A stretch of 64,000 bases of DNA, taken from IMG/VR virus record IMGVR_UViG_3300048591_000147, positions 250,001-314,000 of that record, one strand, 5' to 3'. The notes under the pieces are model-generated. The model searched no databases. It had not been told where the DNA came from and was given only the letters and a program-made list of their open reading frames with translations. A program made the position numbers and the translations under genes. Positions 1 to 8,352 of the stretch are shown one piece after another. Each line of letters starts with the position of its first letter. Within the stretch, counting starts at the first letter, position 1. The DNA is from a virus.

Positions 1-1
1 G

Positions 2-295
2 ATTCAGCGCGAAGCGTTGGATGCACATGATGCTTTACGTGAGAAGATGGACAGCGGCACAGATCCAAAATATCTGGCCCGGTTGGGCGAAGTTGATAAT
101 CAATATCTTGGCACGGCATTAAGTGCCATAGCCATGAAAGCCAAAATAAAAGCCGAGAAAGACAAGCTGGCCAATAAAAAGAATAATCCTAGTGGTCCGA
201 ATAAGATTGTAAATAATACGGTCATAATGGATAGAAACGAAATGCTTAAGAATATGATGAATGGAAACACAATAATAGACGGGGATCAATTATAA
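2..295 (+). CDS. C-terminal part of a probable terminase small subunit, cut by the window edge
   Basis: The frame is open from base 2 and has no convincing start of its own, so the gene begins upstream. Visible are about 97 residues: a helical charged stretch (YLARLGEVDNQYLGTA, then AMKAKIKAEKDKL), a Lys/Asn-rich linker, and a short tail (NNTVIMDRNEMLKNMM). T4 gp16-type small terminases end in this way, with helix, linker and a hydrophobic tail. The stop overlaps the next start (TAATG). The terminase large subunit lies 3.7 kb downstream, which fits. The assignment is inference from layout and pattern; an unrelated coiled-coil protein is possible. Confidence 0.45.
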   Translation: MQREALDAHDALREKMDSGTDPKYLARLGEVDNQYLGTALSAIAMKAKIKAEKDKLANKKNNPSGPNKIVNNTVIMDRNEMLKNMMNGNTIIDGDQL

Positions 296-1980
296 TGGCT
301 AAAAATAACGTACTTTCACAGAAAGAATTCATAAAACAATACATGACTGCGGCAAAGATTGGTTTTACCAAGGAACAATTAACAAATTACCTTGGTATCC
401 AGATCGATAGCTTACGTCGAAGAAAACTATCCGTGAAAAAGGAAACTGGTGTTGAATTACCAGAATTAAAAAGTGGAAAAGACAATGTCATTCCACAGGA
501 CAAATTGGAAAAATTCTTAGCAGTATTGGAAGTAGCCGAAGATAAGCCACCGATAACCGGGTATAAAAGATATGTCATAACATCTGCGCAAAACGCAACA
601 CCAGTTCATCAGAAGTTTTTAAACACGCTATTAAGCTATTGTAGAGTTAATAACGCTAGACTATTAGTTATTCCTTACAGATATAAGAATCCAACGTCAG
701 TATGGACGCAGAATAGCAAGGGTGATGAGTGGTGGGCGCCACAGATAAAAGAATTCATCTGTGATGACGACGTTAGACTTTGTGACTCACTAATAGTTGT
801 GGGTAAAGTTAAAATGCAACCGACAGCCACAGAGCCATTATTAGGAATGGATAGTTATACACACTTGTGCTCTGCGATATTTGGGCATCCTAAAGTGCAA
901 CTAAAGACTGTTCCGACACCTAATAAAAAACTACCAAAAATATTAACTACAACTGGTAGCGTAACCGACAAAAACTATACAGACTCTAAAGCAGGATGGA
1001 AGGGCAATTTTCATCACTCTTTTGCAGCGACCGTTATTGAATTGGAAGATGATGGCACGTTCCATCTAAGACAGATAAACGCGGATGATATTGATGGATC
1101 ATTTTATGACCTCAATAGATTTTACAACGGTGCTGCGGTATCAGAATCGACAATATCTGCGCTGGTCACTGGTGACGAGCATGCCATTTTCGCAGATGAT
1201 AAGGTAAAGCACGCGACATACTTAGATGATAACAGTATAGTAAAAATGCTCAAACCTAAGTCCATCGTAAGACATGACTCGACCGACTTCTATTCAAGAT
1301 CGCATCACCACAATTCAAATTTCTTGCTACAGTATGCAAAGCATTTATATGCTAAGGATGCCAATAACAAGAATACGGTTGCTAGAAATAATGTAGAAGC
1401 TGAATTACAGATAACGGCTGATTACATAGACGAAACCACTCCAGCATTTGCGCAAAACATAATTGTTAAGTCGAATCATGATGAGGCATTTGACAGATGG
1501 TTGAGCGAATGTAATCCAAAAGACGATCCTGAAAACGCCATGTTCTACTTTTACATGCGTTATAACCAATACAAATATGTAACGCCAACAGAGACTGGCT
1601 TTACTTCGATAGACCCATTTGAATTTTGGTGTTCGAATCCTGAGTCACAGACTGGATTAAAGTGCGTTGATCAAACTACGTTTCTAAATCGTGACCAAGA
1701 TTATATGATCGAAGGTATCGAAGTTGGTTTCCATGGTGATGTTGGTCCAAATGGTTCACGAGGAAATATAAAACAATTTAGTAAGATCGGTCCTAAAACC
1801 ATCATAGCGCACTCTCATAGTTGCGGTATCTACGAAGGATGTTTCCAAGTAGGTGTTAGCGCTAAATTGAACCTAGAATATAGAAAAGGTCCATCGTCAT
1901 GGTTGCACACTCATTGTATAATTTATCCAAATGGATCTAGAACTTTAATTAATATAATCAACGGGAAATGGAAGATATGA
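295..1980 (+). CDS. A1-like metallophosphoesterase-type protein with N-terminal HTH-like segment
   Basis: 561 residues. The C-terminal half carries a spaced set resembling calcineurin-type metallophosphoesterases: an early D/H cluster (RHDSTDFYSRSHHHNSN), then KSNHDEAFDRWL (GNHD-like), GFHGDVGPNG and IIAHSHSCGIYEG (GHSH-like). The first 60 residues (FTKEQLTNYLGIQIDSLRRRK) look like a helix-turn-helix. Phage T5 A1, a pre-early protein needed for host DNA degradation and DNA transfer, has a similar size and metallophosphatase-like character, so this may be an A1-type DNase; that link is inference from memory of the family. The gene sits between the probable small and the large terminase genes, an unusual place. 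The next gene starts inside its stop codon (ATGA). Confidence 0.5.
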   Translation: MAKNNVLSQKEFIKQYMTAAKIGFTKEQLTNYLGIQIDSLRRRKLSVKKETGVELPELKSGKDNVIPQDKLEKFLAVLEVAEDKPPITGYKRYVITSAQNATPVHQKFLNTLLSYCRVNNARLLVIPYRYKNPTSVWTQNSKGDEWWAPQIKEFICDDDVRLCDSLIVVGKVKMQPTATEPLLGMDSYTHLCSAIFGHPKVQLKTVPTPNKKLPKILTTTGSVTDKNYTDSKAGWKGNFHHSFAATVIELEDDGTFHLRQINADDIDGSFYDLNRFYNGAAVSESTISALVTGDEHAIFADDKVKHATYLDDNSIVKMLKPKSIVRHDSTDFYSRSHHHNSNFLLQYAKHLYAKDANNKNTVARNNVEAELQITADYIDETTPAFAQNIIVKSNHDEAFDRWLSECNPKDDPENAMFYFYMRYNQYKYVTPTETGFTSIDPFEFWCSNPESQTGLKCVDQTTFLNRDQDYMIEGIEVGFHGDVGPNGSRGNIKQFSKIGPKTIIAHSHSCGIYEGCFQVGVSAKLNLEYRKGPSSWLHTHCIIYPNGSRTLINIINGKWKI

Positions 1981-2639
1981 AAAATGTAAAAATGAAGGTG
2001 ACACACAATACACAAATAGAAACGGTTACATGCCATGAAATGGTGTGCGATCCTAAAGCGGTGTCGGCACAAGTAAGTTTGAGTGATATAAAAAATCTGT
2101 TTCTTGGTCAAACATATGAATTAGAATATGAGTATGACGACCTAGTAACTAAATGTTATAAAGCTAAAATCGTAAAATATCAGATCGATGATGAATTCCC
2201 AAGCAGATCATTCATCAAGTTCATATACGAATCCACCGTGGTGAGTAAGAGTAAGTTTAAGGTTTTGAAAGAAACCGTATCAACGCTATTAAATGGATCT
2301 GAGTCTAGATTAATATGTTTAAATCTTGATAGACATGCGGGCCATACGTCAACGTTATTGTGGCTCTTAAATAAAGATCCAGACGCAATTCTTTTGGTCC
2401 AAACCTTGGATCTTAAAGAACGTGCTAAACGTTTAGCACATGAACTTCAATTATATGACGTAAGGACAAGTAATATCGTAGTGGTGAATGACAAGACCGA
2501 TTTATCTTCATTATTTGAAGGTAGGAAATTTAGTAAGATACTCATAGACGATTTTTCACTGTTTACAAAAACTCGTATAGGACAAATTTTCTATAATACA
2601 AGATATGATGAATCGGTAAGATATGTCTGTTTAGGTTGA
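1977..2639 (+). CDS. Unknown protein with a degenerate P-loop-like core
   Basis: I chose the ATG at 1977, which overlaps the upstream stop (ATGA) and is preceded by a GGAAG-type ribosome site; an in-frame ATG at 1968 is also possible. About 220 residues. The C-terminal half reads like a P-loop ATPase whose phosphate loop has decayed: a hydrophobic strand, RHAGHTSTLLWLL in the Walker A position (His instead of Lys), then KILIDDFSLF in the Walker B position. The N-terminal half is unknown. It lies between the A1-like gene and the gp23-like gene in the packaging region, so a packaging or head role is possible but not shown. Confidence 0.55.
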   Translation: MKNVKMKVTHNTQIETVTCHEMVCDPKAVSAQVSLSDIKNLFLGQTYELEYEYDDLVTKCYKAKIVKYQIDDEFPSRSFIKFIYESTVVSKSKFKVLKETVSTLLNGSESRLICLNLDRHAGHTSTLLWLLNKDPDAILLVQTLDLKERAKRLAHELQLYDVRTSNIVVVNDKTDLSSLFEGRKFSKILIDDFSLFTKTRIGQIFYNTRYDESVRYVCLG

Positions 2640-2648
2640 TGACACAGC

Positions 2649-2700
2649 ATTTCTGCGGTCATATATAATCTCAAAAGGATTAAGATATGACCGCAGAAAT
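2649..2700 (+). promoter_or_regulatory. 16-bp inverted repeat with promoter -10 and RBS in the loop, start codon in the right arm
   Basis: ATTTCTGCGGTCATAT (2649-2664) is the exact reverse complement of 2685-2700. The loop holds a TATAAT element (2664-2669) and AAAGGAT as ribosome site; the ATG (2687) of the capsid-like gene lies in the right arm. Read-through RNA would fold and hide the start codon. RNA started from the internal promoter would lack the left arm and stay open. T4 regulates some late genes (e, soc, 49) in this way. Confidence 0.7.
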
Positions 2701-3670
2701 AGATATAGAAGATTATAAATCACAATACAATGAAAGAGAATGGGCGATAGCAAAACCATTGTTAAGTAACGCTTATAGAAGTGTTACTGGTACGTATACA
2801 ATATTAAACAACTACCCATCAGTTAAATTAGATACTGTATTAAGATTGACAAATGCCACGATTAAAAAACTATTATTCTTTACAAATATTGTCGGCATAC
2901 AATCAATGCAGGGTCCAGTTGGCCTTATATATCTTATGGATTATTATTCCAAACCCAATGCCATGCAATTGAAATCAAGCGCGGTCGAGGCTAAATCACG
3001 AAAAATGAGAGCGGGCTGGTATATCGAAGCAGTACAAGATGCTAAAGCTCTTCATGGACAATCAACCGAGGCGGTATTCGAAGACGCACTCGCACAAGAA
3101 ATTATCGTAGAGTATACCGATATGATCTTGGAATCACTAAGAAATGCAGCGTTTAGAACATTAGGCGCTGATATCGCACATATGTCAGTTGAAAATATAA
3201 CACGTAGAATTAAATTAGAGTCTTCGTATATTCAAAACAAAGCAAGCTTTAAGAAAGGTAACTATACAATTTTGTCCAGTAAAAATTTTAAGTTACTATT
3301 TCCAGACGTTGTATTAGCTAAATCTGATATGGGAATTTTGGATAGCGGCATGACCATCGATAATGATGATACGGATATAAAAGTTTATGTGTCGGATTTT
3401 ATGGAAGATGATGTGTTAGTTGGTTTGAATGATTCTAATGGTAATACTGATGTCGGTTTTGTTTTATGTCCATATGTATTATTGCTGTGTAATATTGTAT
3501 GTAAACCTGACACGATGGAGCCGTATATGTCTATTACTACTAGATATCGTATGGAATGTACAAAAGAACGCGCAGAAAGATATTACACGGTATTTCGATT
3601 GGGTGAAAGGGTAGTGGAGCCAATAGTTGAACGATTGTTTGAAAATGATGATATGTATAAATTGATGTAA
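2687..3670 (+). CDS. gp23-family capsid-like protein (major-capsid or vertex paralogue)
   Basis: 327 residues. Segments follow the T4 gp23 pattern: GIQSMQGPVGLIYLMDYYS (gp23 has a 'vqPMsGPtGLIFAMRs'-like line), WYIEAVQDAKALHGQSTEA (gp23 'w.leavqDlkamhGldaEa') and the end FVLCPYVLLLCNIV...MSITTRYRMEC (gp23 'f.PYvplq...ig.kTRYgl'). T4 gp23 has 521 residues, so this protein is clearly shorter, with the N-terminal and insertion regions reduced. It could be a vertex protein like gp24 or an accessory capsid paralogue; the true major capsid gene may lie outside the window. Expression is probably late and gated by the inverted repeat over its start. Confidence 0.6.
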   Translation: MTAEIDIEDYKSQYNEREWAIAKPLLSNAYRSVTGTYTILNNYPSVKLDTVLRLTNATIKKLLFFTNIVGIQSMQGPVGLIYLMDYYSKPNAMQLKSSAVEAKSRKMRAGWYIEAVQDAKALHGQSTEAVFEDALAQEIIVEYTDMILESLRNAAFRTLGADIAHMSVENITRRIKLESSYIQNKASFKKGNYTILSSKNFKLLFPDVVLAKSDMGILDSGMTIDNDDTDIKVYVSDFMEDDVLVGLNDSNGNTDVGFVLCPYVLLLCNIVCKPDTMEPYMSITTRYRMECTKERAERYYTVFRLGERVVEPIVERLFENDDMYKLM

Positions 3671-3691
3671 CAATGTAAGTGGAACACCATT

Positions 3692-3728
3692 AAAATCCCA
3701 TCATATATAATTTATATGATGGGATTTT
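3692..3728 (+). promoter_or_regulatory. 16-bp inverted repeat: terminator-like hairpin with a TATAAT in its centre
   Basis: AAAATCCCATCATATA (3692-3707) pairs with 3713-3728 around a 5-base loop and is followed by a T run, so it can end transcripts of the capsid-like gene. A TATAAT (3706-3711) sits across the loop, and the ATGs at 3716 and 3719 fall in the right arm. It can therefore act as terminator, promoter and translation gate together. No good -35 was found. Confidence 0.6.
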
Positions 3729-3976
3729 TTATGAAAAAAATAAAACAAGTTGACGACAAATTACAAAAAGAGAAAGCAGAAAAAGAGCGAATTGAGAAGT
3801 TACAGCGAGAGCATGCCGAGAAATTACAAAAAGAATATGCAGCAAAAGTAGCAGCACAAAAGAAATGGCTAGACTCTTTAGAATATCCGCACGAGATACA
3901 TAATCCGGCGTCTTCGCAGGAAGATTTTTTTGTTAGTTACTGGAAAGAAAATAACAACAGGATTATTGAGAGATGA
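3716..3976 (+). CDS. Small Lys/Glu-rich coiled-coil protein before the terminase
   Basis: Up to 86 residues; in-frame ATGs at 3716, 3719 and 3731 are all possible. The first two lie inside the hairpin arm and the third follows its T run; none has a clear Shine-Dalgarno, so the start is uncertain. Residues 6-55 form a charged heptad-like helix (KLQKEKAEKERIEKLQREHA), followed by a short tail with PHEIHNPASSQEDFF. No family recognised. The stop overlaps the terminase start by four bases, so the two are translated together, and a terminase accessory role is conceivable. Confidence 0.6.
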   Translation: MMGFFMKKIKQVDDKLQKEKAEKERIEKLQREHAEKLQKEYAAKVAAQKKWLDSLEYPHEIHNPASSQEDFFVSYWKENNNRIIER

Positions 3977-5535
3977 GTAGGAGAGTTTATGGCATTAAAA
4001 AGGCCAATGAGCCAGTTGCGTATGATGTCGATAAGGCAAGAGAACTTGCCAAGTGTGCTAGAGATCCAATATATTTCATCAAGAATTATGTAAAAACACA
4101 ACACCCTATATTGGGGTTCTTACCATTTAAGCTTTATGATTATCAGGAAGAAATGATAAGAAGTTTTATGACCAATACCAAGCTGATCGTTCGTTCTGGG
4201 CGACAAACTGGTAAGACGGTTACGGTATGTTCATACTTATTATGGTTCGCAATGTTTAATGAGCACAAGACGGTGTTATGTGTCTCTAAGGACGCGGATG
4301 CCGCTAAAGTAATTGTCAATCTTATCCAAAAAATGTATCTGGAAGTGCCAGACTTTTTAAAGTGTGGTGTCGCAGATGATGACTGGAACAAACACACTGC
4401 CAAATTCGACAATGGCTCTATGATAGTTTCATTAGCTACATCAGAAACTGCTGGTCGTGGTCGCTCAATAAGTCTGTTATATGCTGACGAAATAGCATTC
4501 GTTAGACCGGCAATCCAAGAACTATTTTGGACATCAATTCAGCCGACACTATCCACGGGCGGATCATGTATTGTGACTTCTACCCCTAATGGTGATACAG
4601 ATTTATTTTCTAAATTGTGGAGGGGCGCAGAGCTTGGAGCAAATGATTTCAAATATATCTATGTGCCATGGAATTCACCACCCGGTCGTGATGATGAATT
4701 CAAGCGCAAAGAAATAGCAAATATTGGCGAGCGCAAATGGCGTCAGGAGTATGAGTGTGAATTCATTACATCTGAAGGTACATTGGTCGATGATTTGATT
4801 ATTAAGAATTTGAAGAAAATTGTAGAAGACAAAGTACCCGTAATGGAGATTGCTGGCGAAAAGCTATGGGTGAATATAAATCCAAGAAGATCATATATTA
4901 TCGCATGTGACCCCGGTACTGGCACAGGACTGGATAATTCTGCAATTCAAGTAGTCGAATTTCCAACGATGGTCCAAGTATTAGAAAGCGCTACCAATAC
5001 ATTAGATTCTGCGACAGTCTATTCTAAGATTAAGAATATCGCAAGGTACATTACATCGTTCGGTGCGGATGTATTCTTTTGCTTTGAGCAGAACGGTGTT
5101 GGTGAAGGTATTGCCGCGTTATATACGACAGATGAACAGCCAATTGAAGCCGTATTATTAACATCACAGACTGGTAAAGACGGTAAGAAGCGATTAGGAT
5201 ATGTGACTGACATAAGGAACAAAGTGAAATTCTGTTTAAGACTGAAGAAAGTTATTGAGTCAGAGATTCTCAAAATAAACTCAGTAGACTTTTTGGTCGA
5301 ACTTCAGCGCTTCGTTAGAGATGGGCATACATATTCAGCACAGCCGGGTGCCACGGACGATAGAATCATGGCAATGATATTGGTTCTGAGAGCGGTAGAG
5401 CAAATGGCAGAATATGATGAGAACGCATACACGATATGCTATTCATTCCATAACGAACAACAAGAAGACTGGAATGGCTTTCATAATAAACCGGAAGAAG
5501 AAGACGATTTATTACCATTACCAATGTTCGGGTAA
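3973..5535 (+). CDS. terL: Terminase large subunit (gp17-like packaging ATPase/nuclease)
   Basis: 520 residues; T4 gp17 has 610. It pumps DNA into the prohead and cuts the concatemer. The ATPase half has an adenine-site Q motif near FKLYDYQ, Walker A SGRQTGKT (75-82), Walker B LLYADE (168-173, catalytic Glu 173) and the coupling motif TSTPNG (about 203-208). The nuclease half starts with the RNase-H-fold strand YIIACDPGTGTG (Asp about 309) and has later acidic residues (GATDDR) near the end. All expected catalytic elements are present, so it looks functional. Confidence 0.95.
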   Translation: MSRRVYGIKKANEPVAYDVDKARELAKCARDPIYFIKNYVKTQHPILGFLPFKLYDYQEEMIRSFMTNTKLIVRSGRQTGKTVTVCSYLLWFAMFNEHKTVLCVSKDADAAKVIVNLIQKMYLEVPDFLKCGVADDDWNKHTAKFDNGSMIVSLATSETAGRGRSISLLYADEIAFVRPAIQELFWTSIQPTLSTGGSCIVTSTPNGDTDLFSKLWRGAELGANDFKYIYVPWNSPPGRDDEFKRKEIANIGERKWRQEYECEFITSEGTLVDDLIIKNLKKIVEDKVPVMEIAGEKLWVNINPRRSYIIACDPGTGTGLDNSAIQVVEFPTMVQVLESATNTLDSATVYSKIKNIARYITSFGADVFFCFEQNGVGEGIAALYTTDEQPIEAVLLTSQTGKDGKKRLGYVTDIRNKVKFCLRLKKVIESEILKINSVDFLVELQRFVRDGHTYSAQPGATDDRIMAMILVLRAVEQMAEYDENAYTICYSFHNEQQEDWNGFHNKPEEEDDLLPLPMFG

Positions 5536-5540
5536 GAATT

Positions 5541-5548
5541 GATAAATA
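5541..5548 (+). promoter_or_regulatory. Late-promoter-like GATAAATA close to the next start codon
   Basis: GATAAATA matches the T4 late -10 TATAAATA except at base 1. It ends six bases before the ATG at 5555, which has no Shine-Dalgarno. A transcript started here would be almost or fully leaderless. Confidence 0.45.
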
Positions 5549-5554
5549 TATCTT

Positions 5555-6070
5555 ATGAATGAATTACAGATACAAGAATCCACAATACATCAGCTTAAGT
5601 CTACTGTTAATGTATTTTTCGATAACCAGCGAAATCAAAAGTCGCGACAGGTTACTGTTTCCGATATTAAATATATTGAAATAGTAAACAAGGCAGAACT
5701 GGAGGTTAAGGCGAAAACTAGAACAAATACAAACACATATGACACAACTATAATCTTTACTGGTGTAAAGTTCTTGGAGAAAGATGACAAGCGCTCTAAG
5801 ACGCAAGTGTTCGGTTCTAATGGTATGAATTACTATATGGTCCCAATAAAGAAGAACTTGTCTGAAGTGAGAGTATCTTGTTCTTGTTTGGATTTTTACT
5901 ACATGTTCTCTGTATGGAATCATAAACAGGGATCATTAGATGGTGATGCTCCGAAGCCTTACATTAAGACAACTAACAGACCAGTTCGTAACCCTCAGAA
6001 GGTTGATGGCATGTGCAAACATATAATAAGATTATCTGATGAATGCATTCGAGTTGGAATATTGCGTTGA
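5555..6070 (+). CDS. SWIM-like zinc-finger protein
   Basis: 171 residues. The C-terminal third has the CxC...CxH arrangement of SWIM zinc fingers: RVSCSCLDFYYMF (two Cys) and, about 50 residues later, GMCKHIIRL (Cys, His). SWIM domains usually bind DNA or protein. The N-terminal part is a beta-rich region of unknown fold. It follows the terminase directly and has a late-type promoter just before it, so a late DNA-associated or packaging role is plausible. No exact family recognised. Confidence 0.6.
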   Translation: MNELQIQESTIHQLKSTVNVFFDNQRNQKSRQVTVSDIKYIEIVNKAELEVKAKTRTNTNTYDTTIIFTGVKFLEKDDKRSKTQVFGSNGMNYYMVPIKKNLSEVRVSCSCLDFYYMFSVWNHKQGSLDGDAPKPYIKTTNRPVRNPQKVDGMCKHIIRLSDECIRVGILR

Positions 6071-6121
6071 GAAAATGATAAATAGATGTATGGATGTATT
6101 AAAATACATTCTATATTGAAA

Positions 6122-6150
6122 TTGACACAGTTAAAATTTCAAGTTAATAT
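6122..6150 (+). promoter_or_regulatory. Sigma70-like promoter for the gp32-like gene
   Basis: TTGACA (6122-6127), 17-base spacer, TAATAT (6145-6150; 4 of 6 to TATAAT). It lies 66 bases before the ATG of the ssDNA-binding protein. No -10 extension seen. The preceding 50 bases also hold a GATAAATA (6077-6084). Confidence 0.55.
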
Positions 6151-6215
6151 GAAACTGTAGTAGATTGAATAGATTGATTAATAAACGTTTTTATAGACTG
6201 ATAAAGGAGATTGAT

Positions 6216-7136
6216 ATGTCAAGAAAAACAATAGCTGAATTAAGAGCATACTTAAAGCAGGAAACAGAAAAAAAGACTGGCGACTTCACCCAAAATAGAG
6301 AAATATACCCATTTTGGAATATGCCTGTCGGCTCTGTCGCAAGAATACGAATTCTTCCAGACGCAAATGAAGATAATCCACGCACATTTTATGAATATAA
6401 GTATAATCATAATTTGATCATCAAAGGTAAGAAAAGAAACGTTCAGTGCCTCTCACAGTATGGTGAGAAGTGTCCTATTTGTGAATTGAGTAGAGCGTTT
6501 TACAAGGAACAGGGTAAAGAGTCAAAGGAAGGTAAGTTCTTTTACAGAAAGAAGAGTGCATTAGTTAGCATTCTAGTATTAGACGATCCACTTCCACCCG
6601 ATCCAGAAACTGGTGAAACATATAAAGGTAAGGTGACTAAGACTATTTTAGGAAACCAGCTTTTGACTAAAATGCTTTCGTCCATAACTGACGTACTAGA
6701 ACCGATGGAAAATGATCCTTGGGATTTTGATAAGGGTTATGACTTCTTCATCAAGAAAGGTCAAAGCGGTTCACACGCAACGTATGACGTCGAATCCAAG
6801 TTCGCTACTCGTAGCTCACCGATTCCGGCTGAATACAGAGAGTCGATCCAGTTAGTCGATCTTGCATCATGCTTAGCGCCAAATCCCGGTTTCGAAAAGA
6901 TTGAAGCGCTGTTGAATAACCATTTGCATGGTTCTGATATCGAAGACGAAGCAGGCATAGAAAAGGATAGCGAAGTGGAAACACCAGCACACGTTAATTC
7001 TGCGCCAGCCCAAGCAGCGGCACCAGCGGCAAAGGTTACCAAGCCAGTCGTAGATGCAGAAACACCAGCAGAACCAGCATTGTCTGAGCTAGAATTGATT
7101 GCAAACATCAAGAATAGATTTAAGAAAGCAGGTTGA
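6216..7136 (+). CDS. 32: Single-stranded DNA-binding protein (gp32-like)
   Basis: Coats ssDNA in replication, recombination and repair and recruits UvsX/UvsY-type partners. Start chosen at 6216 (AAAGGAGATTGATATG, strong ribosome site), giving 306 residues, nearly the size of T4 gp32 (301). Residues 1-25 form a basic, Lys/Arg-rich N-terminus as used for cooperative binding. The OB core follows (PFWNMPVGSVARIRILPD) with a zinc-binding cluster (QCLSQYGEKCPICELSRAF), then an Ala/Pro-rich linker from about residue 245 and a short C-terminal helix (LSELELIANIKNRF). The tail is less acidic than in T4 gp32. It lies directly upstream of uvsX with its own terminator between. Confidence 0.85.
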   Translation: MSRKTIAELRAYLKQETEKKTGDFTQNREIYPFWNMPVGSVARIRILPDANEDNPRTFYEYKYNHNLIIKGKKRNVQCLSQYGEKCPICELSRAFYKEQGKESKEGKFFYRKKSALVSILVLDDPLPPDPETGETYKGKVTKTILGNQLLTKMLSSITDVLEPMENDPWDFDKGYDFFIKKGQSGSHATYDVESKFATRSSPIPAEYRESIQLVDLASCLAPNPGFEKIEALLNNHLHGSDIEDEAGIEKDSEVETPAHVNSAPAQAAAPAAKVTKPVVDAETPAEPALSELELIANIKNRFKKAG

Positions 7137-7151
7137 TTAAACAGTTGGACC

Positions 7152-7190
7152 AAAGGCGCAATAGTTAATGCTTAGCTATTGCGCCTTTTT
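7152..7190 (+). terminator. Intrinsic terminator after the gp32-like gene
   Basis: AAAGGCGCAATAG (7152-7164) pairs fully with 7176-7188; the loop is 11 bases and five T end the right arm. It limits read-through from the highly expressed ssDNA-binding gene into uvsX. Confidence 0.85.
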
Positions 7191-7207
7191 CATTAAAGGA
7201 ATTTAAT

Positions 7208-8284
7208 ATGAGCGTATTTACAAAATACAAAAAAGATTTAGCAAAGGTGTCTGGCGTTTCTATGGGTGATGGTATTCCAAAATTCTGGATTAATACTGGA
7301 AGTTTCGTTTTAAACAAGATCATATCAGGAAAGTATGACAGAGGTATTCCTCAAGGAAGATTAACGCTATTAACAGGACCATCGGGGTCTGGAAAGTCCT
7401 TCGTTCTCGCGAACATAATAGCATCTGCACAAAAAAGTGATTGCTCCGTTCTAGTAGTAGATACAGAAAACGCATTAGACTTTGATTATCTGAGTGCAGT
7501 AGGCGTTGATGTTACTCAGGAAGACTTCTTAAGAATCACTGTGAATGAGGTTAATACATGCTTAACAGCTATTAACACCATTCTCTCAGTGTACAGAGAA
7601 GCTGAGAAAAATGGTGAGCCGATGAAGAAGCTTATTATCTTTATAGATTCATTGGACTTTCTATTTTTGACGCATGCATTAGAAGCATATGAAAAAACGG
7701 GTGAATTAAATAATGATCAGGGATTACATGCCAAGAAATTAAAGCAGTTGTTAACTACATTGATGCAGGATATTCAAGAAATGCCAGTAGCAATTGTTGC
7801 CACAAAACAGGTGTATGTCGATCAAGATCCTAAAGCATTCCCACCATTCAAATTAACGGAATCGCTGAAATTCCCATTCTCTCAGATAATTCTATTATCT
7901 AGATACTTTGAAAGAGATGCGAAAACTAGAAGCATTGACGGTATCAGAATGAAGGCGTTCGGATGGAAGGTTAGATTTACAAAACCATTCCAACAAGTCG
8001 AATTGACAGTGCCGTATGATACTGGGTTAGATCCATACGATGGTATCTTATCAGCGGCTGTATCATTGGGTATCATTACTAAGAATGGGTCGTGGTATCA
8101 GTATAAAGGAAAGAATTTCTACTCAAAGGATTTCAATACGATTCAGGAAGAAATCTTAGCAATATTGATCTCTAGAGAATCGGAGTCATTATGCGTTCAA
8201 TTAGAAGGCGTAGAAGATTTACCAGCTTCGACACCAGACGACATAAAGAGACAGAAATTAGAAGAAATCTCGCTAAGAGACTAA
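7208..8284 (+). CDS. uvsX: UvsX-like RecA recombinase
   Basis: 358 residues (T4 UvsX has 391). It forms filaments on ssDNA and drives strand exchange and recombination-dependent replication. Walker A GPSGSGKS at 57-64; VLVVDTENALDFDYL is the RecA line with the catalytic acidic residue; LIIFIDSLDFLF is Walker B; VAIVATKQVYV fits the DNA-binding loop 2 region. The start has AAAGGAATTTAAT before it. It opens a uvsX-uvsY-uvsW block with one unknown gene inside. Confidence 0.9.
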   Translation: MSVFTKYKKDLAKVSGVSMGDGIPKFWINTGSFVLNKIISGKYDRGIPQGRLTLLTGPSGSGKSFVLANIIASAQKSDCSVLVVDTENALDFDYLSAVGVDVTQEDFLRITVNEVNTCLTAINTILSVYREAEKNGEPMKKLIIFIDSLDFLFLTHALEAYEKTGELNNDQGLHAKKLKQLLTTLMQDIQEMPVAIVATKQVYVDQDPKAFPPFKLTESLKFPFSQIILLSRYFERDAKTRSIDGIRMKAFGWKVRFTKPFQQVELTVPYDTGLDPYDGILSAAVSLGIITKNGSWYQYKGKNFYSKDFNTIQEEILAILISRESESLCVQLEGVEDLPASTPDDIKRQKLEEISLRD

Positions 8285-8302
8285 TTTTTAATCTAAATAT
8301 GC

Positions 8303-8338
8303 AAGGTGAGATGGATTAAGTTCCATCTCACCTTTTTC
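8303..8338 (+). terminator. Intrinsic terminator after uvsX
   Basis: AAGGTGAGATGGA (8303-8315) pairs fully with 8322-8334 and a T run follows. The hairpin ends 14 bases before the next ATG. Confidence 0.85.
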
Positions 8339-8352
8339 TGGGGATACATTAT

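Noticed and set aside
6086-6160. Short reading frame starting ATGTATGGATG after a GATAAATA
   Set aside because: Only 24 codons, no ribosome site, and it lies across the gp32 promoter.
6165-6215. Longer N-terminus for the ssDNA-binding protein
   Set aside because: The upstream start has no ribosome site, while ATG 6216 follows AAAGGAGA and gives the family-typical basic N-terminus.
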